From assembly GCA_002049455.2 (NCBI GenBank), contig KV919308.1, positions 1 through 25,469 of the forward strand: a stretch of DNA of 25,469 bases. Reading direction: 5' to 3'. The notes beneath the pieces were generated by a model, which saw nothing but the letters and a program-made list of their open reading frames with translations, was not told the DNA's origin and ran no database searches. Origin of the DNA: Porphyra umbilicalis (Eukaryota; Rhodophyta; Bangiophyceae; Bangiales; Bangiaceae). Within the stretch, counting starts at the first letter, position 1. Each line of letters opens with the position of its first letter. The position numbers were made by a program, and so were the translations under genes. Shown piece by piece: positions 18,506 to 25,469 of the stretch.

Positions 18506-21010
18506 ATGGCCACCACCGCCGCCCCCCCGCCGCGTGCGCGGCTGACTCGGCTGTGTGCGCGCGGCGTCTGCCCGCTCGGCCTCGTCATTGTCGCCTCCCG
18601 CGTCGAGGCCGTGTGCGTCGACGGGCGGGCGGCGCAGCGCCTCGCCCTCACCCTCGACACTGACGATGGCGGCAGCGGCAGCGGCGGCGGCGGAGGCGGC
18701 GACGGGCGCCGCCCCCCCCCCCGCCCGCACCGGGCTGCGCTGACCCGCGGCTGTGGCGACGCGCTCGGCGCCGAGGGCTTGGTCATTGTTGAAGCGTCGC
18801 TGACGCTCGCCGACGGTGCGGGCGCAAAGGGTGGCGCCGACGGCGGCGCCACGTACGATCTGGTGCTGCTGCTTGAAGCCGAGGAGAGGGACGCGTGCCG
18901 CCCGACGCGGCGGGGCGGTGCGCCCGACGGGCTACCCAGCGAGGCGTCGCCCGTCTCTGCGGATGACCACGCCGTCACGCCCGTCGGTGGCCATCCTGGG
19001 AGTGCTGCTGCGGGTCCCAGCTGTGCCGACGCCACGCCTGCGCGCACGCCGACGCCGTCGCCGCCGTCGGTATCGAGGTGGTCTGGCAGCCTCCACTCCC
19101 CCATCGACTGCGGTGTGCTCGTGCCCCTCGAGCCGATCCGCCTCGACGTGGACGGCGAGATCGCGGCCAAACGAGACGCTTTCCCGCGGTTGCCAGCGTC
19201 GCGGCTGGCGGTTGCGTGGCGCAAGACCGAGGTTGACGCCCCGACCAACTTTTCCCGCAAGCGGCGGCTGCTGGGGGGCTGGTACGCCACGGCTGAGAGC
19301 TCACTGCGTGCCAGCCGTTTTCCGAGTGTGTCGCGTACGCCGCTCGTCGCCGCTGTGCTCCCTTCCGTCGACGAGGCGGCCGCGGAGCCGGTCGAGCCCG
19401 CGGCCAAGCGCCACCGAGCAGTGACGACGTCGTCCTCGTCGGGGGGCGTCGTGGTTGTCTCTGAGGTCAAGGCCGTGCCGGCCGCGGCAGCTACCACAAC
19501 CAACACCAAAGTGGATCGACGCGCGCCGCCCGATGGTGCCGGTGTGGGTGGCACGTATGGCGCCGTGCGCAGCGTGTCGCCCCCAGTGACGGTCGCTACG
19601 GCGACGGGCGGACGGCGGTTGCTTCTGCCCAAGGCTGGCCGCCAGCTGGCCTTGGGTGGCTCGTCCGGCTCTGGTGCGTCCAGCAGCATCCAGCGTAGTG
19701 CCTGCGCGGCGGCGGCTGTCAAGGGTGCCACCAGAGACAGCCCGCTGCGTCGCGCGGCGGCTGGTGGCCACCGCCAGTCCTCTACCTCTAGGAAAAAGCC
19801 ATCAACGAAGATGTCGCCCGCGCGGCGCGCGGCGGCCATCGTGACGGCACTGACACCCGCCCACCGTCGGGAGCTGATTGCAGCCCTCGAGCGGCTCGAC
19901 CGTCGCGTCGTTGCGCCGAGCCACCGCGGCATGCCGTGCACCCCCGACTTTTTGCAGCGGCGCCGCTCCCGGAGTGCGCGCGCCGCCGAAGCCCTGCGGT
20001 TGGTTGTGCTGGCAGAAGCGAGCACGCCCACGCAAGCTGTTGCCATCCACACCCGACTGTGTGCTCGTCTGGGGGCGGTCGTCGACGTTGGTATGGCACT
20101 GGGCCTCGTCAGCCTGTCGGGTCCACGGCGAGGTGTGTGGGGCCTGGTGCTCGACGAGGGGTGGGCCCCTGCTGCGGTTGGCGCCGGGCACACGCGCGCC
20201 ACCGACCCCCCGACGTGCCAGTGCCGACAGAGGTTGACCTTGCCGCTCAAGGAGGAGAAGGACCTCTGTCTATGGGCGCTGTTGCTGGCCTTTCGAAGTT
20301 CCTTCGGCCCCCGCAAGACGGCCGACACGGAGTTGGACGTTGCCTTGTTGCGGCAGACCGAAACGCTGCCGATGGTGCACAACCACATCACGCGCATCGT
20401 GTCGTGCGACCATGGCCTGGTGCCTACCTACGACCGCACCTGCGACCGCGTCCGAGTGGCAGCGTTTGGGCCGCGCTCTGCCCTCCTGTCCAACATGCAG
20501 CTGCTGCAGCAGCTGGTGGCGGACACACAATGGGTGCCCGACTTCCCTGCCCGCACATCTCGGATTGCACCACAGGGCGCGCTCCGGTCCCCGCCGTCTG
20601 AGTTTTGGCTTCCCCCGCTGGCGACTTCCGCCGCCTCCTCGAGCACCCCCTTTGCCTTGCCTCGCGATGTAAGGACGCTACTTGTTGGGCATTTGGAGGA
20701 GGCACTTGAGTGGAACACGTCGCCCCGACCGGCCGATGCGGACTACGAGGCCGCCCGCCGTCTGTGGTTGTCGCGGGAGTGCATTTTTATGCCGCTGGTG
20801 GAGGCGGCGGTACGGAAGGCGGGCAACTCGGGTCGGATGCTCTTGTTGGCGCAGTCGCTGGTGAGCTCGTTGGCGCGCAAGCGCATGGCGCCCGAGGATG
20901 GCGAGTTGCTTCGGCCGGCCACGATGAGCGCGCTTCTCGACGATGCGGTGGCGATGGTGCCGACGGCGATGCCCCGGTGGCTTTCTGTCGCGCCGCCACC
21001 AAAGGGCTGA
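18506..21010 (+). CDS. 834-residue orphan protein with internal duplication and NLS-like basic clusters
   Basis: I do not recognise this protein. The start ATG at 18506 has the context gccATGG; the frame stays open upstream through the minisatellite but only with non-ATG starts. The N-terminus holds two related segments: residues about 13-50 (LTRLCARG...GLVIVAS...LALTL) and 79-123 (LTRGCGDA...GLVIVEAS...LVLLL), separated by a Gly/Asp linker. Residues 130-200 are Pro/Thr/Ser-rich. Basic clusters FSRKRRL (249-255), KRHR (301-304) and SRKKPSTKMSPARR (428-441) could be nuclear localisation signals. From about 440 to the end the protein looks globular and mostly helical, with CQCRQRLTLPLKEEK (571-585), VSCDHGLVPTYDRTCDR (632-648) and a helical C-terminal part (715-820). 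No catalytic motif, transmembrane segment or integrase signature was found. Codon use is more mixed than in the GH113 gene. It could be nuclear, possibly element-derived. Confidence 0.7.
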   Translation: MATTAAPPPRARLTRLCARGVCPLGLVIVASRVEAVCVDGRAAQRLALTLDTDDGGSGSGGGGGGDGRRPPPRPHRAALTRGCGDALGAEGLVIVEASLTLADGAGAKGGADGGATYDLVLLLEAEERDACRPTRRGGAPDGLPSEASPVSADDHAVTPVGGHPGSAAAGPSCADATPARTPTPSPPSVSRWSGSLHSPIDCGVLVPLEPIRLDVDGEIAAKRDAFPRLPASRLAVAWRKTEVDAPTNFSRKRRLLGGWYATAESSLRASRFPSVSRTPLVAAVLPSVDEAAAEPVEPAAKRHRAVTTSSSSGGVVVVSEVKAVPAAAATTTNTKVDRRAPPDGAGVGGTYGAVRSVSPPVTVATATGGRRLLLPKAGRQLALGGSSGSGASSSIQRSACAAAAVKGATRDSPLRRAAAGGHRQSSTSRKKPSTKMSPARRAAAIVTALTPAHRRELIAALERLDRRVVAPSHRGMPCTPDFLQRRRSRSARAAEALRLVVLAEASTPTQAVAIHTRLCARLGAVVDVGMALGLVSLSGPRRGVWGLVLDEGWAPAAVGAGHTRATDPPTCQCRQRLTLPLKEEKDLCLWALLLAFRSSFGPRKTADTELDVALLRQTETLPMVHNHITRIVSCDHGLVPTYDRTCDRVRVAAFGPRSALLSNMQLLQQLVADTQWVPDFPARTSRIAPQGALRSPPSEFWLPPLATSAASSSTPFALPRDVRTLLVGHLEEALEWNTSPRPADADYEAARRLWLSRECIFMPLVEAAVRKAGNSGRMLLLAQSLVSSLARKRMAPEDGELLRPATMSALLDDAVAMVPTAMPRWLSVAPPPKG

Positions 21011-21429
21011 GCGGCTTGACCTCTATCCTTTGCCAGCCGCACGCGACTGCCACCTCAGACGACCTGTGCGGGTTGTCGCAGTCGTCGGTAAGGGGCAGTG
21101 GCGTACCTTTTGTTTCATTCATGTGTGGGTGTCTTTATTTTTGTATCGATGCGGCTTGCTCGTCGGGTGCCGCTCAGTGGACCGTTTCTTTCTTTGACTT
21201 TTCTTGCTAATCACCATTGTATGGTACCGGCTTCTTCTCTGCCGTTTGCCAATGTCGCCGTTGTCTGCCGACCAGTGCACATGGACATGTACCTCAGTCG
21301 CTTGCTTTGCACTTGCTACTCTTCCTGGTGCAGGATCAGGAGCTGGACGTACACGTCACACGTTCGATTCCATGAGCATACCAAGCGCTTGATACCTTTT
21401 TACAACCTGCACCTATGACTCACTTGACC
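21011..21429. other. Convergent 3' flanks
   Basis: This lies between the stop of the 834-residue gene (plus) and the stop of the RNase H gene (minus). It is comparatively T-rich, with TTTATTTTTGTA at about 21135 and TTTCTTTCTTTGACTTTTCTTG around 21190, consistent with 3' UTR and polyadenylation sequences. No gene is seen. Confidence 0.45.
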
Positions 21430-21882
21430 CTACGAACGGCGACGGGATGCAGCCACACCAGCGACGCGGTCTGCGGCAGCGTTATTGGCGCGTGGCACCC
21501 AGGAGGCCCTGACGGAGCCAAACGACGACAGCAGATGGACGGCCTTGCGCAGGTGCTTCGTCAGACGCTTGTTCTTGGTGGGAAGCTTCCCGTGAAGAGC
21601 CCGGATGACCGTCGCCGAGTCACCGCGTACGAGCAGCACGCAGCTGCCAGGATCAGGCAGCGTACTGCGAGCAAGCCTGAGGCCTGCCAGCAAGGCACTC
21701 GCTTCGGCGTAGTTGTGCGTCTCGGCGTGCAGCAGCACGCCACCAGCGCGCTTGAGCTCTCCCGCCTGCGTCTTGGCAGTAGCGGTAGCTCTAACGTCAC
21801 CGCGCAACAGGATAGCGCCCCAACCACCTGTCCCGGTACCATGGACGTAGCTGCCATCGAAGAACAGGGTGTACGTGCCCAT
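21430..21882 (-). CDS. Stand-alone RNase H domain protein (RVT_3/plant-type)
   Basis: The 150-residue protein is essentially one RNase H fold, which hydrolyses the RNA strand of RNA-DNA hybrids with two metal ions. The four acidic catalytic residues are all visible: D9 in FFDGS, E60 in HNYAEA, D88 in RGDSATVI and D138 in NNAAADR. The fold order is normal (GGWGAILLRGD, then ASALLAGLRLA, then RGDSATVIRALHGK, then SWVPRANNAAADRVAGVA). The ATG at 21882 has A at -3 and G at +4 and starts just before the first strand; an upstream GTG-initiated extension of five codons is not needed. There is no N-terminal hybrid-binding domain, targeting peptide, reverse transcriptase or integrase in the 380 bases upstream. 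It may be a free-standing host or captured enzyme, or the remnant of a retroelement RNase H. Codon use is mixed, unlike the GC-saturated genes to the left. Confidence 0.85.
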   Translation of the reverse strand: MGTYTLFFDGSYVHGTGTGGWGAILLRGDVRATATAKTQAGELKRAGGVLLHAETHNYAEASALLAGLRLARSTLPDPGSCVLLVRGDSATVIRALHGKLPTKNKRLTKHLRKAVHLLSSFGSVRASWVPRANNAAADRVAGVAASRRRS

Positions 21883-22263
21883 TTTCTTGAAGATCACGGG
21901 AAGATGGGGGGCTTGGTGGCGCTACTTGCTCTACACACAGAGCGGAGGTGATGTCTGGGCCACCAGGCAGTTGGTGGAAGCAAAGAGCGTAGCCAAAAAG
22001 AGTCCTCCCTGTTCTGACCTGTTTCGGCCTGCCGTGGTCATCTTTCAACCAGCGCCGAAGCGACATGAAGGAGTGTCGCGACGCAGCCTCTCAGAGAGCA
22101 GCATGGTTGCCGCAGAGGGAAGGGCCAACGTGAACGACAACATAGACAGCGGTACGGGAAGGGAATGATGCAGGTACACAGTCTCACACAACCAGACGAC
22201 AGCACACATGGTGAAGAAAAGCAAGAACAAGGTGCAATACGCAACGACAAAACATGTGCCAAA
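21883..22263. other. Intergenic between two minus-strand genes
   Basis: This 380-bp spacer has the RNase H gene downstream and the stop of the two-exon gene upstream, both on the minus strand. No reverse transcriptase motif or other domain is found on either strand. It presumably contains the RNase H promoter and the 3' UTR of the upstream gene. Confidence 0.45.
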
Positions 22264-23966
22264 CTACGTGCTTGGCCAGCCAAAACTCTCCTCCCACCCG
22301 CCAAAGGTCTCGGATAAGAGCAGCGGGTTGGACAGCGTCTCCTCCTCATCGGTCTGCAATAGCGCAGGAACGTACGTGGCCAGCGTATTAAAAGTGTGGG
22401 AGAAGAAGCTCAAGTCGTCCTCGTCTGCACATTCACCGGCCGCCGCCTTGTCAGCCAAGTCGGCGTCGAGACAACTTGGTTTAGGCACGCCGCCTGTTGG
22501 TAGGCTCTTGTTTTTGCCCACAACTTCGTCCCGGTCGGCAGTGGCCACCTCTTTGACGGGACCGGGCACAGACAGCAAAGGCCCGCTGTCAACGACCCCA
22601 GTCGTCACCTTGGATGTTCTCTCATCGAGTAGGACCTGCGGCGCCGCTTGAAGGTGACGGAGACCCGGGAGAGGGAAGGAAGTGGGCACAGCGACGGACC
22701 CCGCCTGGCAGCCCGCTGCCATTCCTGTTCTCTGCGGCACACACGAACTCGGGGAGAAGTGTCGCACCCTGCCCGGCGCACTGTGCCCGGCATCCTCGAC
22801 CCAAAGGGCAGCGACTGCGGGCTCGCCGTCCGCTTGCTCGAGCAGAGAGCTGCACCGCAAGCCCATCGTACAGGGCACAGAGCCGCCGCTGCGCGCGAGG
22901 CGGAACTCATGCACCAGAGACTGCTCTGTCGACAAGAGGCTGCTCTGCTTCAGCACCAAACGAAAGCGGTCAGAGCAATACAGCAGGCGGCGCACCATGC
23001 GTCGCCCATTGTCGGGAGTGTCCGCCAGTACAACTCTGTTGCGGCCGTAGAACGCCCGCCGCAGGGCCACGTAGGCTTGCACGTCAGCCAAAGAAGCTGA
23101 CAGGCGGCCACCCAGTGCCGACAGCAATGCGTCGCGGACGACATCAGTCTGTTTTTGCAATAGTGAGAACAAACCAGACCAGAAGAACCAAGGCCGGAGA
23201 GAGATGAAACAACATCCTGATACATCCCCACTGGAAACAGGAGTCCGTCAGCATAGTGCGATAGCATGCATCCCGTTGAGACACGCCTCAACATGCACAG
23301 GAGCACTCCCCAGGCACCAACACACCTCCCTCGCGTGCGGCAAGACATTCCACAGCGGCAGACACGTACCATACCGACAAATGCATCGTCACCAACGCAC
23401 TCCGGGCCAACCGGGGGTGCGCTCAAGTGTGCGGCCCCGCCCGCCTGGTCAGCAATTGCCAAACCACCTCCCTCGTTCCGAGAGCGCTTGCCACGGCCGG
23501 GCCTCTGCAGTTCCTCCCCACCAGCGTCCAACCCCGTGCGACCCCGGAGCGGCGCGCGCGACGGCGCCACTCCCGCCTCGAGCGCATCCGCAAGCCCCCC
23601 TCCACCGCCGCTCGCTGCGGCAGTTGCAAGCCCACTCTCTACACGCAGGCGCTTCCTGTTGCCAGGCCCCAGCATAGCGGCGGAGCGCCGTGTACCGTCG
23701 TAGGGGTGAAGAATGTGGTCGGCGACGGGACCCGACATGCATGGTACGTCAAAGTAGGTGGCGGGACGGCGGCGGACGGGTGGGACAGCTGCGCGCGGCC
23801 ACACGGCTTGGCGGGCCGAGTAATGCATGCGCGCCGGAATGCATGGAAACGGCGCCGCTGCGCAGCAGCGTGTGGGACCATTGCAAAGCTGCGGTAGCAC
23901 CTCGGGCGACACGGCGGCGCTGGTGGCTACACCGCCGCGCCGCCACGCCGAAACCAGCCTTGCCAT
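22264..23966 (-). CDS. Two-exon orphan protein with NLS-like motifs and acidic tail
   Basis: Exon 1 runs 23966-23370 and exon 2 23148-22264, joined across a 221-bp intron in phase 0, giving up to 493 residues. Later ATGs at 23738 and 23675 are possible starts (417 or 396 residues); I cannot decide between them. Residues 104-108 (RKRLR) and 159-163 (GKRSR) resemble nuclear localisation signals. Residues about 200-270 (TDVVRDALL, LADVQAYVALRRAFYGRN, RRMVRRLLYCSDRFRLVLKQ) form a compact helical unit ending in beta-like sequence, compatible with a winged-helix-like domain, though this is only a guess. The last 65 residues are acidic and aromatic (DEDDLSFFSHTF, QTDEEETLSNPLLL, GGWEESFGW), like a transcriptional activation region. 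No enzyme motif is seen. A nuclear regulator is the best inference; family unknown. Codon use is mixed, as in the neighbouring RNase H gene. Confidence 0.58.
23149..23369 (-). other. Predicted 221-bp intron
   Basis: On the minus strand the donor reads ATG|GTACGT (GT at 23369-23368) and the acceptor ...TTGCAAAAACAG| (AG at 23150-23149) followed by ACTGATGTC. A pyrimidine-rich tract precedes the acceptor. Both flanking frames are in phase 0, so splicing joins two long open frames without a shift. Without splicing, the exon-1 frame continues into Cys-rich, non-globular sequence and stops at 22950. Confidence 0.6.
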
Positions 23967-24675
23967 CTACGCGGAGCTCGTGGTGTCACGCGGGTGGCTG
24001 CTTTCGCGGGCGCCGCCGTGGGCGAGCCGCCACCTGCGTGTCTGGGCATGCCAACCGGCCGTGGAATTTGGTACCACACGGCCGTGGTCTACGGTAACGG
24101 TCTGAGCGCCGGTGCAGACTGGCGCTGCAGGGCGCGGCATCGAGCCGCGGCGCCAGCCGCTGTGCGCGTGCCAACCAGACGCGGGTCGCCTCGCACGTGC
24201 GGTCCGGCCCGAGGCGGCGTGGCCGCCGCTGGCTGAGCGTGGCCGCCACCGCCGCTGTACACAGCCGGCCGCGGGATGGAGTCGGGGAAGCATTTTACGC
24301 GAGATGGGGTCTGCGCCTCACCAGCCGGCCGCTTGCCGCAATGCAGGTGCTCCCTCCGACGGAGATGCCGTCGGCACGAGGACCAATAAAAATATGCCTC
24401 GGGCGACCGACGCGGGTGCAGTGCAGAGGGCCGACGGGGTATCCATCTGGGGAGGGGTGTGGGCGTAACGGGAGGGGGCTGCCAAGGAGTGAGTGGGCAG
24501 CGCCGTGGGACAGTCCCTTTGCATCGGATTTGGTGCCATAGTCACAGGTTTGGCCTTCGGTCCAATTTGGATGGACCAGTTCAGTCAGACGTGACTCAAT
24601 CGCTGACTCGCTCATCTGTCTGCCTTTTCGGCCTGACGCCACTCACTGCGTGATCCTGTCGTACCGGGGGGGTCC
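23967..24675. other. Upstream flank of the two-exon gene; no supported gene
   Basis: Short overlapping frames on both strands show no domain. AATAAAAATATG near 24385 is the only AT-rich word of note. A direct repeat of CGGCCGTGG (near 24058 and 24080) flanks a GGTACC site. Confidence 0.35.
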
Positions 24676-25047
24676 CTAAAGATAGTCACAACGTGGAATT
24701 TTGTGCACCCCCTCAGAGGCATCAATTGGACTCCCAAAGCCTCCAGAGAGATTTTTCAGGCACCTGCAAGAAAAACAACTCGGCCCTACCCAGCTCTGTA
24801 CTGTCTGAAACATGACGATCGCGGCGCCTGCGCACAAAAGCAAAGGCATCATCACGAAGCGCATAAGCTGGCGGTTCTGATCATGTGCTTTCCGTAGCCT
24901 GAAGAGTTGTATCAGCTGCATCCGGTCGCCAGTGGTGCGACGCCGCCGTCCCTCTCCCCGAAAAGAAAGGTATAGACAATACTGGCGATGCCGCCCCCCT
25001 CCCAGATCCTCGCGAAGAAACCCTGCAGCCACAGGGCTGCTTGCCAT
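24676..25047 (-). CDS. Weak candidate: 123-residue ORF with one membrane segment
   Basis: The frame encodes a hydrophilic N-terminus rich in Gly/Arg, the segment LIQLFRLRKAHDQNRQLM, and then a single hydrophobic stretch (RFVMMPLLLCAGAAIVMFQTV) long enough for one transmembrane helix, followed by a short Cys-containing tail. No homologous family is recognised. The minus strand also has an acceptor-like TTGTTTTTCTTGCAG inside the ORF (near 24768), so the true gene model may be spliced or the ORF may be fortuitous. Confidence 0.25.
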   Translation of the reverse strand: MASSPVAAGFLREDLGGGRHRQYCLYLSFRGEGRRRRTTGDRMQLIQLFRLRKAHDQNRQLMRFVMMPLLLCAGAAIVMFQTVQSWVGPSCFSCRCLKNLSGGFGSPIDASEGVHKIPRCDYL

Positions 25048-25300
25048 ACCCCCACTGCAGCATCCTCCACACAGCTCGCAGTCTCCCGGCTACCAGCAGC
25101 TTCTTCTTCTTCAGTCTGCGTTCAACAGTCCCCCGTCATCTTCACCCACAGCTGCGCTTGTGAGATGGGGCCTGTAAGCCTCGGATTGATCCAGCACCTG
25201 ATCCGGACTTGATCCGGCCTGTGCTGGCCAATCGTCAGTCCTCGACCAAGAGCAGGTCGGACGCCGGGCTGGCGTACGTGGCGCAACGGGCTTCATCAAG

Positions 25301-25363
25301 GGCCGGGAGAGGGACAGGAGAGGGCCGGGAGAGGGACGGGGGAGGGACGGGGGAGGGACGGGG
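25301..25363. repeat. Short G-rich tandem repeat, about 11 bp
   Basis: Copies of AGGGACGGGGG and the related GAGAGGGCCGG follow each other, with the last three 11-bp units near-identical. The strand is purine-rich and could form G-quadruplex structures. The rest of 25048-25469 shows no supported gene; TGATCC occurs three times at 25187-25215 inside a CCAGCAC...GTGCTGG inverted pair. Confidence 0.55.
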
Positions 25364-25469
25364 GAGGCGCGCGGGGCGGGCGGGCCAGTGCGCGCCGGGC
25401 TGAGCCGGCCAGGGTGCGCGGGCGGCGTGGGTCTGCACACTGCTGGACGTGCTGTGGTCGTGGGTGGGA

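Noticed and set aside
18442..20397. A 651-codon minus-strand frame
   Set aside because: It is the complement of the 834-residue gene, has Ser/Arg/Thr-rich shadow composition and no motif.
22950..23148. The exon-1 frame of the two-exon gene read through without splicing
   Set aside because: The unspliced C-terminus is Cys/Trp-rich and unlike a folded protein, whereas the splice to the other frame is phase-consistent with good GT-AG signals.
1..25469. Giant-virus (for example Pandoravirus-like) origin of the window
   Set aside because: High GC and orphan genes would fit, but a plastid-type transit peptide, homopolymer-rich intergenic DNA, minisatellites and TIR elements fit algal nuclear DNA better. 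No viral hallmark gene is seen.

Overview
The window looks like nuclear DNA of a very GC-rich, intron-poor photosynthetic eukaryote. The best genes use almost only G or C at third codon positions, three of them start in the context gccATGG, and one protein begins with what looks like a plastid transit peptide opening MAFV. Another is a secreted GH113-type beta-mannanase-like enzyme. Together these suggest a bangiophyte red alga (Porphyra/Pyropia type), whose walls contain beta-mannan. This is an inference; a GC-rich haptophyte or another alga is not excluded. No rRNA, tRNA or CRISPR array was recognised by eye, and there is no sign of a prokaryotic operon.

Layout. A DUF218/YdcF-like gene lies on the minus strand at about 0.8-1.6 kb. 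From 1.6 to 10.8 kb I find no convincing gene: the stretch holds minisatellites, a foldback element (7693-7878), a 1.6-kb terminal-inverted-repeat element (7982-9581) and several strong hairpins. At 11.0-12.6 kb is the GH113-like secreted enzyme with a cysteine-rich module. At 13.5-14.8 kb is a putative plastid-targeted protein of unrecognised family whose reading frame is broken at G/C homopolymers. From 14.8 to 16.95 kb there is an extreme block of G and C homopolymers. At 18.5-21.0 kb is an 834-residue orphan protein gene preceded by a 21-bp minisatellite. On the minus strand follow a stand-alone RNase H domain gene (21.4-21.9 kb) and a two-exon orphan gene with a supported intron (22.3-24.0 kb). 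The right end (24.0-25.5 kb) has one weak ORF with a membrane segment and short tandem repeats.

Two compositional regimes are visible. The DUF218, GH113 and plastid-protein genes have nearly saturated GC at third positions, whereas the 834-aa, RNase H and two-exon genes use mixed codons and sit in less GC-rich DNA. The second set may be transposon-derived, transferred or simply from a different isochore. Apart from the shared compositional class and proximity of those three genes, nothing shows that the genes of this window act together. Apparent frameshifts in two otherwise well-conserved genes fall at, or close to, G or C homopolymers, so base-calling errors in homopolymers are the leading explanation, ahead of pseudogenes.
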